Part shown: positions 8,051 to 17,616 of the stretch, piece by piece
Layout: each line of letters begins with the position of its first letter
Position numbering within the stretch: the first letter of the stretch is position 1
NCBI GenBank assembly: GCA_963820795.1
Contig: CAWGBJ010000009.1
Span: 310,001-374,000 of the forward strand
Source: Roseiarcus sp963820795
GTDB taxonomy: Bacteria; Pseudomonadota; Alphaproteobacteria; Rhizobiales; Beijerinckiaceae
Direction of reading: 5' to 3'
DNA length: 64,000 bases
Notes under the pieces: generated by a model
Seen by the model: only the letters and a program-made list of their open reading frames with translations
What the model was told of the DNA's origin: nothing
The model's database searches: none
Translations under genes and position numbers: made by a program

Positions 8051-11000
8051 TCAAAGCGACGGCCGCGACGGCCCAGCCGCGCCGGGGTCGGTCTGGGTCA
8101 ATGGACGCGCGGACGGGCCGGCGTCCCAGCCGCCCGGCGGCGGCGCGACCTCGTTCGCGGACGGGTCGGGCTTGGCGGCCTTGAATGTGGACAAAGCCTC
8201 AGTCGCCGCGGCGAGCGAAGCTGAAATCCATCTTGGCGGCGACCTCGTCGCGCTTCTTGGCGGCGTCCGCGTCCCCCTGGGCGGCGGCGAGCGAGAACCA
8301 CATCCACGACTGGCGGAGGTCCCGTTCGACCCCGAGGCCGCGGGCATAGAGCACGGCCAGATTGTACTGGCTGTCGCGAAGGCCGAAGTCGGCCGCCTTG
8401 CGAAACCATTTCGCCGCCTCGATGAAGTCCGCCTGTCCGTCCGCCGGCTCGGCGTCCATGACGGCGAGATTGTGCGCCGCCCGCGCATTGCCGGCTCCGG
8501 CCGCCTTGGTGTACCAGCGCTTGGCGGCCACGTCGTCGCGCGCGACCCCGACGCCCTTCTGATAGAGGGCTCCGATCCGGAACTCGGCCGGGGCCAGGCC
8601 GGCTGCGGCCGCCCGCTCGAACCAGAGCGCCGCCGCGTGCTGGTCCTGCGGGACCCCTCGGCCTTCGAAGAGCCGCTGCCCCAGCTCGTATTGCGCTGTG
8701 GCGACGCCGGCCGCCGCCGCGTCACGCAGGGTTTTCGGCGCCCCGGCTGGCAGAGCGGGCAGGACATCCGGGACCGACGATCCGGCTTCTGCCCTGATCC
8801 TGGGAGGCGCAGGCGGCCCGCTGATCGAGGCCGTGGGCGCCGGGTCGATGGCTCGCGAGTCGATCTTGGCGCCGGTGAAGTCGAAAACCCGGCTCGACGG
8901 CCCGATCGTCGCAGACTTGCCGGCGCCTCCCGCAGGTTCCGGCTTCTGCACCGACGGCAGGCGTGGCCCTCCAAGACGAATGGCGGCCGCGACGGTCACG
9001 GCGAGGACGACGGCCAAGAGCAGGAAACGCTTCTGTTTGACGTAGAGAGGCTTGGGAGTGAAGGGAACGTCGGCGGTCGTTTCGCCGGCGGCGGGTGTGC
9101 TGCCGGCAATGCCGTCCGCGAGAGCCTGCGCCGCGCGACGGGCTGCGGCAATGTGCGCCGACACCCCAGGACTCGTTCTTTGGCCCTTCGCCGGGGCTGC
9201 GTCCCGCCCTTCTTGCGCGCGTTTCGGGGCGCCGGCGCCCGGCTCGAGCAGAAAATCGTCTCGGTCCGCCCGAGCTGCCGCTGGCTCTGCGAAGGATCCG
9301 GGGGCGGTCTGACTTGTCGCGCCGGCCTTGGCGGAACCGCCCGGCCAGGTTGTCAGAGGCCGGACGGAAAGCCCCTCCAGTGTCGGCGCTCGCGACTGCA
9401 ACTCGTCAGCCGCACCCCTGCTCGGAAGACCTGACAGCCGATCGACAAGGCTCTCGAGAACATCCTGCAGGCCGCTCAGCCGCAACTCGGCGCTCCGGTC
9501 GGCCTCTACCCTTTCCGCCCTCATCTCGGAGAGTTCGGCTGCGACGGTGTCGAGCCTCGTGGTCTGGGTCTCGTTCGACGTCGTCCCGCTGTCCTGGAGC
9601 CTCGCGAGGAGCTGCCGCACCAGCGGCTCCAGCGCCTCGGACCGGTCCGACGAGACGGAAAGCGCATCGACCTTGTCGTGAATGTCGGCGAGCTCGCTGA
9701 CGACGGCTTGCGGCCCTATCCCCGCCCAGGCTGTGGCGCGGTCCGGAAAGCGAAGCGCAACCGCATCGGCAAGGCTCTCGATCGTGTCGCCGTCAAGGGC
9801 CGCCGCAGCGACGGGGACAGGCGCGGGAGCGGCCGACCGATCGAGCTTTTCGCCGAGCGCGCGGATGGCCTCCTCGAGCGGCCGCATGTCCGTCGGCGGG
9901 GCAGGCGAGATCGCCTGCGGCAGCCGGTCGAGCTTGTCGACGATCTGCGCCAGCAGCTGTTCGGCCAGCGGCGTAGCGCCGTCCCGTTGCCCTACCGCGC
10001 TGAGTTTTGTGTTGATGTCCTGAATGAGGTTGGTGAGCGGCCCGGCGGGTTGGTTTTCGAGCTTGGCGCTGAGCGCCCTCACCGAGGCTTCCAGCCGGTC
10101 GGCCTCCGCTCTAGGCTCCTCCGCGCGGGACACGACGGCCTCCCGCACCCCTTCGATGCGCCGCGCCAAGTCATCGAACGGCCGCGCGTCGAACGCCGGC
10201 TGAACCGGACGGGCGATTTCCTGGTCGAGCCGCGCCGCAATCCCCTCGAGCCGCCGTTCGACCGAGACCAGGGCCGGCAGCGGCGTGCAGCGCTCGAATT
10301 CCCTGCGGAAATCGGCGAACGAGGTCGCCATCTGATGGATCTCGAGATGCGGCGTCGCGCTGGCGCCCAGACGCTCGACACGGTCGGCGAGCTCGCCGAT
10401 TTGTCGTTCGAGACGATCCGACGGCACGGCGCGAGTCGCCGCGGCGGCGAGCAGGTTGCGGACCTCCTCCGTCTGCGCCCGGATGCGTTCAAACGTATCC
10501 GGATTGACGGCGCTCTTGCCCAGGCTGTCGATCTTCGTCCCGATTGAACGAATTTCGCGTTCGAGGATCGCGGCGACCGCCTGCGGATCGTGCGCCTTCA
10601 GGGTCGCCCGCATTTCTTCAGCCATTGCCTGCAGCGGAGCCAGCAGCGTTTCGCGATGTCCATTTTGCCGCAGGACCTCGACCCGCTGGCTCAAGTCCCT
10701 GATTGCGCCTTCGAGCGCCACGATCGCATTGCGCGGCGCGAGATCCGCCAAACTGCGCCGGATCTCGGCGATCTCCGCCCGCATTGTCACGATGCCGGCC
10801 GCGCCGGCGGAAAACTCGGCGCTCGTCCGACTCAAATGATCCAGCTTGCGCTCGAGCGCGCGAATGTCGCCGCGCGACGCCTTCCAGACGGGCCTGACCT
10901 CTGGCGCCTGGGCCGGCTCTATCGGGGAGTCCCGAATGTCCGCACCAGTCTCATCCCGACCCGGCGCTGTGATCTGGGTCGCGGCGGCTCGCGCTTTTTC

Positions 11001-11702
11001 GGCTTGGCCTGGGCCGGTTTCGGGGTCCGCCCGCCAATAAGAGAGGCGGTCAGAGGCGCTGCGAGCGTCCAGCTCGTGGCGCCGCCGGGCGATCTGCGAA
11101 ACCGCGTCCTTCAGTTCAACGCGCGGGGGCGCCGTATCCGCCTTCAGAGACAGTTTCAATTCGCTCGCCGGGCCGCGCGTTTGCGCTAAATTCTCGTCGA
11201 GACGCTGGTCGCCCGAAAGCGCGGCCGCGGCGCGCCGAAAGGCGGGCGGTGCGGGACCTGCGCTTCGTCCATTTCCCGTGGCAGGAGCAGCTGGCGCCGC
11301 TCCTGCCAGCCTCGGGTCAACCGGATTGGGCGGTTTGGCGCTCGACGGCTCTGCCGGGAGCTTGATCGAACCAAGCGTGCGCAGAGTTTCCTCCGCATTG
11401 CGCGCCAGCCCGCGCTCAATTCGCCGGATCGCGGCCTCCAGCAAGTCTTGCGCGGCGGGCGGCCGCCGCTCATCCGCTGGCGGGATCGCTTCGGCCTCGT
11501 CGCCCAGCGTGGGCTCCGGGCGCGCTACGCGCTCGCCTACTGACGGAGAAGCCTGTGACTGCGTCCCGTCGCCGACATTTTCGTGCGCGGCATGAACGAC
11601 GATCGCCTCGCCGAGCCATTGCTCGAGCGTCATTCCGGCGCGGCGCGCCGCGTCCTCGGCGATGTGCTGGGTCCTCTGGGCGGTCGCCGTTTCCCACGCC
11701 AT
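8051..11702 (-). CDS. podJ: PodJ-like polar organising protein with Sel1 repeats (one frameshift near 8225)
   Basis: The true start is MAWETATAQRTQHIAEDAARRAGM (ATG at 11702); the open frame extends a further 230 codons upstream without family-like sequence. Layout: N-terminal helix, a long disordered/coiled-coil cytoplasmic part (about 1-870), one transmembrane helix (FLLLAVVLAVTVAAAI), then periplasmic Sel1/TPR-like repeats (AQYELGQRLFEGRGVPQD, AEFRIGALYQKGVGVARD, SQYNLAVLYARGLGVERD). This is the PodJ architecture that places polar growth and division factors. As written, the frame stops at 8199 after the odd tail MDFSFARRGD. Dropping one A from 8224-8226 gives KMDSASLAAATEALSTFKA and a PPPGGWD end, usual for this family, stopping at 8051 (1216 residues). 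PodJ peptidoglycan-binding domains are not evident. Confidence 0.82.
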
Positions 11703-11833
11703 GGTTGTGCTCAATATCTCGAAAGCGTTAGCGAATCGCGCGCCCTCCGATCGCGGCGCTCGAGGCAATTTCGGGCGGCGTGGTGAAGGAAGGGTTAATG
11801 AGCGCCTTGGAGCCGCGGCGCCGGCCATCCACA

Positions 11834-11861
11834 AAGTTGTATTTCCGAACTTGACAACTTT
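11834..11861 (+). promoter_or_regulatory. Inverted repeat and -35-like box upstream of the MerR gene
   Basis: AAGTTGT at 11834-11840 is mirrored by ACAACTT at 11854-11860, with 13 bases between; the match extends to eight pairs by adding one A/T pair. The dyad overlaps TTGACA at 11851-11856, a consensus -35 box, but no good -10 is seen at the right distance. It lies 103 bases before the regulator gene and 132 bases before podJ, which diverges. A binding site for the MerR protein (autoregulation and/or podJ control) is an inference. Confidence 0.5.
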
Positions 11862-11963
11862 TAGTTGCATTTCGGCTTCTCTGGGGCATAGTGGACTCGG
11901 TTCGCGCAGGGGCGCGCGAATCAGTCGGGCGCAAACGCAACGGCGCCTACGAAAGGAGAGGCC

Positions 11964-12416
11964 ATGAGCATGAACTCGTCCCTCGATCATGCCGCTTCGA
12001 CCGCCGCGTCGGGCGCGCCGGACGGGAAAACAAACGCTGCGTTCGAAAACGACCCGGAGCTGACGATCAGCCAGATGTCTCGGCTGTACAGCGTCAGCCT
12101 CCGCACCCTGCGTTTTTATGAGGATCGCGGGTTGATCAAGCCGCGTCGGGAGGGCAATGCGCGCTTTTATCGCGGCGCTGATCGCGTCCGTTTGGAAATG
12201 ATTCTCCGGGGCAAGAAGCTCGGCTTCACCCTCACCGAGATCATGGACCTCATCGGCGGCAAGGGGGCCAAGGAAACGCCTGATCTGGAGGAGCAGCTGC
12301 AGCCGCAGCAGATCATCAACCAGATCGGCCATCTCGAACGCCAGCGCAGCGAAATCGACGACGCGATCGAACGACTGCGCGCCACTCACCACCGGCTTTC
12401 GAAAACCGCAGCCTGA
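11964..12416 (+). CDS. MerR-family transcriptional regulator
   Basis: The 150-residue protein has a poorly conserved 35-residue N-terminal extension, then the winged-helix MerR DNA-binding domain (LTISQMSRLYSVSLRTLRFY, with YEDRGLIKPRREGNARFYRG). A dimerising antiparallel coiled coil follows (HLERQRSEIDDAIERL). It lacks the cysteine pairs of metal-sensing MerR proteins and has no C-terminal drug-binding domain, so the signal is unknown. GAAAGGAGAG precedes the ATG at 11964. It diverges from podJ, with an inverted repeat between them. Confidence 0.85.
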   Translation: MSMNSSLDHAASTAASGAPDGKTNAAFENDPELTISQMSRLYSVSLRTLRFYEDRGLIKPRREGNARFYRGADRVRLEMILRGKKLGFTLTEIMDLIGGKGAKETPDLEEQLQPQQIINQIGHLERQRSEIDDAIERLRATHHRLSKTAA

Positions 12417-12461
12417 ACGGGCCGTCCCAGGCGAGCGGGCGCCTCTCGTGCTGCCGCTCTC

Positions 12462-13091
12462 CTAGGCTTTAATCCGCGCCGCTTCGACGATCCTCAGCGC
12501 CTCGTCGAAGGCGGCATCGATCCCGAGGTGCGTCGTATCGAGGCGGATTGCGTCCTCTGCGGCTTTGAGGGGCGCGGCCGCCCGTTCGGAATCGCGCGCG
12601 TCGCGTCTGAGGATATCGGCGAGGATCGCGTCGTAGTCGGCGACCTCGCCCCGCTGCGCCAGCTCCAGGGCGCGCCGCTGTGCGCGCGCCTTGGCGCTCG
12701 CCGTGACGAAGATCTTGATCGTCGCCTTGGGGCAGACGACCGTACCGATGTCGCGCCCGTCGAGCACCGCCCCGCCCGGACGCGCAGCGAAGCTCCGCTG
12801 CGCGTCGAGCAGGGCCGCCCGCACCCCCGGCATGGCGGCGACGACAGACGCCGCCTCACCGACCGGCCGGCTGCGCAGGGTCCGCTCGTCGAAGTCGGTG
12901 AGACCGAGCCCGCGCGCCGCGGAAACCGCCGCCGCCTCGTCGTAGATATTGCGATTCTCGGCGATCACCGCTGCGGCGGTCGCGCGATAGAGGAGACCCG
13001 TGTCCAGGTGCGGCAGTCCGTAATGGGCCGCGAGCCGCCGGGCGATCGTGCCTTTGCCGGAAGCCGCGGGACCGTCGATGGCGATGATCAT
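12462..13091 (-). CDS. cmk: Cytidylate kinase
   Basis: Phosphorylates CMP and dCMP using ATP in pyrimidine nucleotide supply. The start is taken at MIIAIDGPAASGKGT (ATG at 13091), because the P-loop GPAASGKGT must lie at the N-terminus; a longer frame starts at 13127. Other Cmk signatures follow: LDTGLLYRA, LDGRDIGTVVCP in the CMP-binding region, and the LID segment RRDARDSERAAAPLKAAEDA. The length of 209 residues is normal. In many relatives cmk sits between aroA and rpsA; here its neighbours are a MerR gene and a divergent MFS gene, so that context is lost. Confidence 0.93.
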   Translation of the reverse strand: MIIAIDGPAASGKGTIARRLAAHYGLPHLDTGLLYRATAAAVIAENRNIYDEAAAVSAARGLGLTDFDERTLRSRPVGEAASVVAAMPGVRAALLDAQRSFAARPGGAVLDGRDIGTVVCPKATIKIFVTASAKARAQRRALELAQRGEVADYDAILADILRRDARDSERAAAPLKAAEDAIRLDTTHLGIDAAFDEALRIVEAARIKA

Positions 13092-13283
13092 CCGAACGCC
13101 CCGTCCCGGCTCGACGATTGACCTCAAAAGCGCTCAATAGAACCCGCCGCCGCCACTGTCGAGACGAGGCGCCGGAAGAGCGGGGAGAGCGGGGCGGCGA
13201 CGCTTGCGTCCGGCCTGACTGTCGCTAAACTGTCTTCAAAGGCGACGGCGAGGAAGAACCGCCGCGGGCCTGGGAGGACGGCC

Positions 13284-14498
13284 ATGAACCTGACGGGGGA
13301 ACAGAGGCGGACGATCGTCGCCGCTTGGCTCGGCTGGACGCTGGACGCTTTCGATTTTTTTCTCCTGACCTTCCTTCTCAAGGACATCGCCCAGGAATTT
13401 GGCGTCGGCGTTCCCGCGGTCGCCTATGCGCTTTTTCTGACGCTTGCGATGCGCTTCGTCGGCGCCTTCATCTTCGGCCGCATCGGCGACCGCTTCGGCC
13501 GCAAGCCGGCGCTCATGCTCGATATCCTCTGCTATTCGATCATCGGCGCGCTCGCCGCCTTTTCCCCGAATCTTTGGATCTTCCTCGTCCTGCGCGCCCT
13601 CTTCGGCATCGCCATGGGCGGCGAATGGGGGCTGGGCAGCTCGCTGGCGATGGAGTCGATCCCGCCGGGGGCACGCGGCGTGGTGTCGGGCTTCCTTCAA
13701 TGCGGCTATCCGAGCGGCTTTCTGCTCGCCGCCGTGGTCTACGGGCTTCTCTACGGCCGGACCATCGGAGACTACACGATCGGCTGGCGCTTCATGTTCC
13801 TGCTCAGCGTCCTGCCGGCCCTAGTCGTGCTGTACATTCGCTCCGCGGTGCCGGAATCGCCCGCCTTCGAAGCCTCCAAGGCGCACGCCAAGCCCAACCT
13901 GTGGAAGACCGTCGTCGATCATAAGGGTCTCGTCATCTACATGGTCGTACTGATGATGTGCTTCAACCTCTTCAGCCACGGCACGCAGGATCTCTATCCG
14001 ACCTTCCTGCAGAAGCAGCACAACTTCGATCCGGCGACGGTGAGCTGGATCACCATCGTCGCCAATCTCGGCGCGATCGTAGGCGGCCTGACGTTCGGCC
14101 ACTACTCCGAGAAGATCGGCCGCGTCAACGCCATCACGATAGCCGCGCTGATTGCGCTGCCGGCGATTCCCTTGTGGGCGTATGCCTCGACCCCGGTCGT
14201 GCTCGCTGTCGGCGCCTTCATCATGCAGATCGCGGTTCAGGGCGCCTGGGGCGTCATTCCCGCACATCTCAACGAGCTCTCGCCCGGCGCTGCCCGCGCC
14301 ACGATTCCGGCCTTCGTCTATCAGGCCGGTAACTTTCTCGCCTCCTACAACGCGCCGTTCCAGGCTCAGATCGCCCAAGCGAATGGTGGAAACTACGCCT
14401 TCGCACTGACGGTGGTCGCCGCGGTGGTGGCGATCGCAATCGTCGTGGTGATCCGCTTCAGCCCGGAGAAGCGCGGGCATGTTTTGACCGCGCATTGA
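13284..14498 (+). CDS. MFS transporter, aromatic acid/sialate:H+ symporter type
   Basis: 404-residue, 12-helix major facilitator. The N-terminus GWTLDAFDFFLLTFLLKDIA holds the DAFDFF/D-Y motif of organic-acid:proton symporters, and GRIGDRFGRKPALML is the loop 2-3 signature. GIAMGGEWGLGSSLAMESIPP matches the G-x-GGEWG helix-4 motif of the aromatic-acid/sialate family. GGAGGAC stands seven nt before the ATG. The likely role is uptake of a carboxylate; the substrate is unknown. It is a single gene, divergent from cmk. Confidence 0.85.
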   Translation: MNLTGEQRRTIVAAWLGWTLDAFDFFLLTFLLKDIAQEFGVGVPAVAYALFLTLAMRFVGAFIFGRIGDRFGRKPALMLDILCYSIIGALAAFSPNLWIFLVLRALFGIAMGGEWGLGSSLAMESIPPGARGVVSGFLQCGYPSGFLLAAVVYGLLYGRTIGDYTIGWRFMFLLSVLPALVVLYIRSAVPESPAFEASKAHAKPNLWKTVVDHKGLVIYMVVLMMCFNLFSHGTQDLYPTFLQKQHNFDPATVSWITIVANLGAIVGGLTFGHYSEKIGRVNAITIAALIALPAIPLWAYASTPVVLAVGAFIMQIAVQGAWGVIPAHLNELSPGAARATIPAFVYQAGNFLASYNAPFQAQIAQANGGNYAFALTVVAAVVAIAIVVVIRFSPEKRGHVLTAH

Positions 14499-14555
14499 CG
14501 ATGACCGAACAATCAATGGGGACAAGGCTTCAACACAACCGTGCGGCTCGTCGGC

Positions 14556-15221
14556 TCACCTGACGATGGCGAGCGCGAAACCGTCCCAGCCCTTGTCGCC
14601 GACCGTCTGGATCGCCGTCGCCTCGAGGCGCGGCTCCTGCGACATCATCTCGAACATGCGCCGCGTGCCGGTCACGTCCGGATCCTTGCTGGACGGATCG
14701 GCGATCCGGCCGCTCCGGACGACATTGTCGACGACGATCGCCGTCCCCGGCCGGGAGAGCCGCAAAGCCCAGCTCAGATAGCTCGGATTGTTGGCCTTGT
14801 CGGCGTCGATGAAGACGAAATCGAACGGCCCGAGCCCCTCGGCCTCGATCATCGGCAGGATGTCGAGCGCTGCGCCCTGGCGCAGTTCCACCCGGTCGGC
14901 CAGTCCTGCCCGGGCAATATTGGCCCGCGCGACATTCGCGTGCCTCTCGAGGTATTCGATCGTCACCAGCCGGCCATCGTCCGGCAAGGCCCGGGCGATG
15001 CAGATCGAGGAAAAGCCGCCGAGCGTGCCGATCTCCAGCGCCTTCCGCGCCCCGGCCATCCGCGCCATGATCGTAAGCATTTTGCCCTGCGCGGCGGAGA
15101 CGTCGATCGACGGCAGGCGGGCCGCCGCATTGGCCTTCAGCGCAGCTTCGAGGACATCGTCCCGACCGACGACCGTGTCGCTGAAATAGGCGTCGACAGC
15201 GCTCCACCGCTTCTCGCTCAT
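14556..15221 (-). CDS. SAM-dependent O-methyltransferase (family 3 type)
   Basis: A 221-residue class I methyltransferase of the cation-dependent O-methyltransferase (caffeoyl-CoA/catechol) type. Motif I is KALEIGTLGGFSSICIA, motif II VTIEYLERHANVA, and FVFIDADKANNPSYLSWAL contains the metal-binding Asp-x-Asp-Lys. VDNVVRSGRIADPSS carries the following Asp-Asn. It would transfer a methyl group to a hydroxyl, possibly of a catechol-like substrate; the real substrate cannot be inferred. It lies upstream of cobT on the same strand with about 95 nt between. Confidence 0.87.
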   Translation of the reverse strand: MSEKRWSAVDAYFSDTVVGRDDVLEAALKANAAARLPSIDVSAAQGKMLTIMARMAGARKALEIGTLGGFSSICIARALPDDGRLVTIEYLERHANVARANIARAGLADRVELRQGAALDILPMIEAEGLGPFDFVFIDADKANNPSYLSWALRLSRPGTAIVVDNVVRSGRIADPSSKDPDVTGTRRMFEMMSQEPRLEATAIQTVGDKGWDGFALAIVR

Positions 15222-15316
15222 CGAATCAACCCTTCTTTGCCGGGCATAGGCGCGCTGACCGCGTCACCGCGTTCGCCGGGCGAACTCCGAAGGCCAGCCC
15301 CCGTCAAACTCGGTTT

Positions 15317-16336
15317 TTACCCTTCCTTGCCCGCCACCCCGGCTTCCGCGAAGGTCGCCATGCCGTTGTGGCAGGCGACGGCCGCCTTGACCACTGCGAG
15401 CGCCAGCGCCGCGCCGGAGCCTTCGCCGAGCCGCATGCCGAGATTGAGGAGGGGCGTCTTGCCGAGCCGCTTCAGCGCCTCGCCGTGCGCGCGCTCGGCC
15501 GAGACGTGGCCGGCGAGGCAATGATCGAGCGCGGTTGGGTCGAGCGCCTTGAGGACGGCGGCGGCCGACGAGACGACGAAGCCGTCGAGCACGACCGGCG
15601 TGCGCCTCAAGCGGGCGGCGAGGATCGCCCCCGCCATGGCGGCGATCTCACGTCCGCCGAGCCGCGCCAGAACTTCGAGCGGATCGGCAAGGTGGTCTTT
15701 GTGCAGCGCGACCGCCCTGCGCACGGCGTCGGCCTTGCGCTTGAGACCGTCGTCGTCCACCCCGGTGCCGCGGCCGACCCAATGCTCCGGCTCGCCGCCG
15801 TAGAGCGCGCAGTAGATCGCCGCCGCCGCCGTGGTGTTGCCGATGCCCATCTCGCCGAGCGCCAGCACGTCCGGCTCGGAGGCCAGCGCCTCCATGCCAT
15901 AGACCATCGTTCCGGCGCACGTCCGCTCGTCCATCGCGGCTTCTTTCGTCATATCGCCGGTCGGCTTCTCCAGCGCCAGCTCGTACACCTTCAGCGAAAA
16001 ATCGAAGGTCTTGCAGATCTGGTTGATCGCCGCGCCGCCGGAAGTGAAATTCGCCACCATCGCCTGGGTGACCGACGGCGGGAACGGCGAGACCCCCTGC
16101 GCCACGACGCCGTGATTGCCGGCGAAGACTGCGACCAGCGGCTTATCGACATGCGGCCGGGCGGAGCCCTGCCACCCGGCCAGAAAGGCCGAAATCTCCT
16201 CGAGCCGCCCGAGCGAGCCGGCGGGCTTGGTCAATTGCCCCTCACGCTCCCGCGCGGCCGCGACGGCAGCCTCGTCCGCCGCCGGCATTTTTTGGAGCAG
16301 CGCGCGGATGTCGTCGAATGGACGGAGCGAAGGCAT
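15317..16336 (-). CDS. cobT: Nicotinate-nucleotide--dimethylbenzimidazole phosphoribosyltransferase
   Basis: Makes alpha-ribazole phosphate from dimethylbenzimidazole and NaMN for the lower loop of cobalamin. The ATG at 16336 is chosen although the frame is open much further upstream, because MPSLRPFDDIRALLQ is the expected N-terminus. Signatures: LTKPAGSLGRLEE, VFAGNHGVVAQGVSPFP, GEMGIGNTTAAAA, GRGTGVDDDGLKRK, and GMRLGEGSGAALAL, which holds the catalytic Glu. The 339-residue length is standard. Only 62 nt separate it from the end of the MFS gene upstream, too short for a cobalamin riboswitch outside that gene. Its product is relevant to the B12-dependent mutase at 42.8-46.8 kb. Confidence 0.94.
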   Translation of the reverse strand: MPSLRPFDDIRALLQKMPAADEAAVAAAREREGQLTKPAGSLGRLEEISAFLAGWQGSARPHVDKPLVAVFAGNHGVVAQGVSPFPPSVTQAMVANFTSGGAAINQICKTFDFSLKVYELALEKPTGDMTKEAAMDERTCAGTMVYGMEALASEPDVLALGEMGIGNTTAAAAIYCALYGGEPEHWVGRGTGVDDDGLKRKADAVRRAVALHKDHLADPLEVLARLGGREIAAMAGAILAARLRRTPVVLDGFVVSSAAAVLKALDPTALDHCLAGHVSAERAHGEALKRLGKTPLLNLGMRLGEGSGAALALAVVKAAVACHNGMATFAEAGVAGKEG

Positions 16337-16398
16337 GAGCGGCTCTCGGCTAATGGGAATCGAGACGTTCCTATAAGCCAAATGCGGCGCGGCGCCGA

Positions 16399-17580
16399 TC
16401 ACCTCGAGCTCATGAGCCCGCCAGCCGGTGAAAACGCCAGCCCAGCCGCCGCCAGGGCGACAAGCGCGAGCATGGCGATCGCCATCCGCAGGTCGGCGAC
16501 CGAAGCGACGCCGCCGACGGCGGCCGGGCCGAGGAGAAGGCCGGCGTAGCCGGCGGTCGCGGCGGAGGCGATGCCGACCGCCGGCGGCGAGGCCGCTCGC
16601 CCAGCCGTGCTGAAGATGACCGGAACGACATTGGCGAGGCCTGCCCCGGCCAACGCAAAGCCGACAATCCCCGCCGGCAAGCCGGGCCAGGCGACTGAGA
16701 TCGCGAGGCCGGCGGCGGCGAGGAGCGCGCCGGACGCCACCGTGGCGCGCGGCCCGGCAAGACGCACGACGGAATCGCCAAAACTGCGGCCGACGATCAT
16801 GCAAAGGGAAAATGCCGCATAGGCGACCGCGACGAGCCCGATGGCGACGCCCGACTGCATTAGATAGGTTCCGCTCCAGTCGCCGACGGCGCCTTCCGTC
16901 ATCATCGACAGCAGCGCCAGGCCGGCCAGCGGAAGCAAGTTTTGTCCGGGGAGGACGAGGGAGCCGCGGCCGAGCCGCCCGCCGTTGTCCCACAGGGGGC
17001 TGGCGGAGAGCGCGATGATGGCCAGGCCGATGAGGCAGGGGCCCCAAAGGCCAAGGGCGGTCGCGGACGCGGCGAGCCATGCGCCAAGAATGGCGCCAGC
17101 GGCGCCGCCGAGGCTGAAGGCGGCATGGAACGACGACATGACCGGGCGCCCCCATCGCCGCTCGACGTCGCTGGCGTGCGCGTTCATCGAAACATCCATC
17201 GCCCCGTTCGCCGCGCCGGCGACAAGGGTCGAGACGCAAAGCAACAGCAGCGACGGCGCGAGAACCAGCGCCGCGAGCGCTGCGACGAAGGCGAGACCCG
17301 CCGCTGAGGTCGCCCGTCCGCTCGGGAGTCGCGCGGCGACGAGCCCCGTCAGCGGCATCGACGCCAACGCCCCCGCCGCGAAGGAGAGCAGGACTAGACT
17401 GAGGGCGGCGTCGCTGAGACTCAGGTTCTCCTTCACCCGCGGGATGGCCGCGGCCCACGCCCCGATCCCGAGGCCGTTGGCGAAGAACACCCCGAGCGTC
17501 GCCAGCCGCTCCGGCCAGAGGCTTCGGACGATCTTGCTGCGGACAAGGTCGGCACGGGCGGTTGTCAATCGGTTCCCCAC
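16399..17580 (-). CDS. MFS transporter, fucose permease/YbjJ-like
   Basis: 393-residue, 12-helix MFS protein. The helix-1 segment GVFFANGLGIGAWAAAIPRVKENL, followed by the loop VAARLPSGRATSAAG, resembles the YbjJ/fucose-permease-like group. It lacks a convincing sugar-site signature. AGAANGAMDVSMNAHASDVE is a recognisable helix 4-5 block of this group. Located 62 nt upstream of cobT on the same strand and downstream of a DeoR-type regulator, it may belong to the regulator's unit. The substrate is unknown. Confidence 0.82.
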   Translation of the reverse strand: MGNRLTTARADLVRSKIVRSLWPERLATLGVFFANGLGIGAWAAAIPRVKENLSLSDAALSLVLLSFAAGALASMPLTGLVAARLPSGRATSAAGLAFVAALAALVLAPSLLLLCVSTLVAGAANGAMDVSMNAHASDVERRWGRPVMSSFHAAFSLGGAAGAILGAWLAASATALGLWGPCLIGLAIIALSASPLWDNGGRLGRGSLVLPGQNLLPLAGLALLSMMTEGAVGDWSGTYLMQSGVAIGLVAVAYAAFSLCMIVGRSFGDSVVRLAGPRATVASGALLAAAGLAISVAWPGLPAGIVGFALAGAGLANVVPVIFSTAGRAASPPAVGIASAATAGYAGLLLGPAAVGGVASVADLRMAIAMLALVALAAAGLAFSPAGGLMSSR

Positions 17581-17616
17581 GATCTTGTCGTCCTGCTCGT
17601 AAGACGGAGCCCGGGC

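Noticed and set aside
11703..12392. N-terminal 230-codon extension of podJ
   Set aside because: It lies antisense to the MerR gene and is not PodJ-like; the MAWETATAQ start at 11702 matches the family.
16337..16398. Cobalamin riboswitch upstream of cobT
   Set aside because: Only 62 bases lie between cobT and the preceding gene, far too short for the element, and no B12-box-like sequence was seen.
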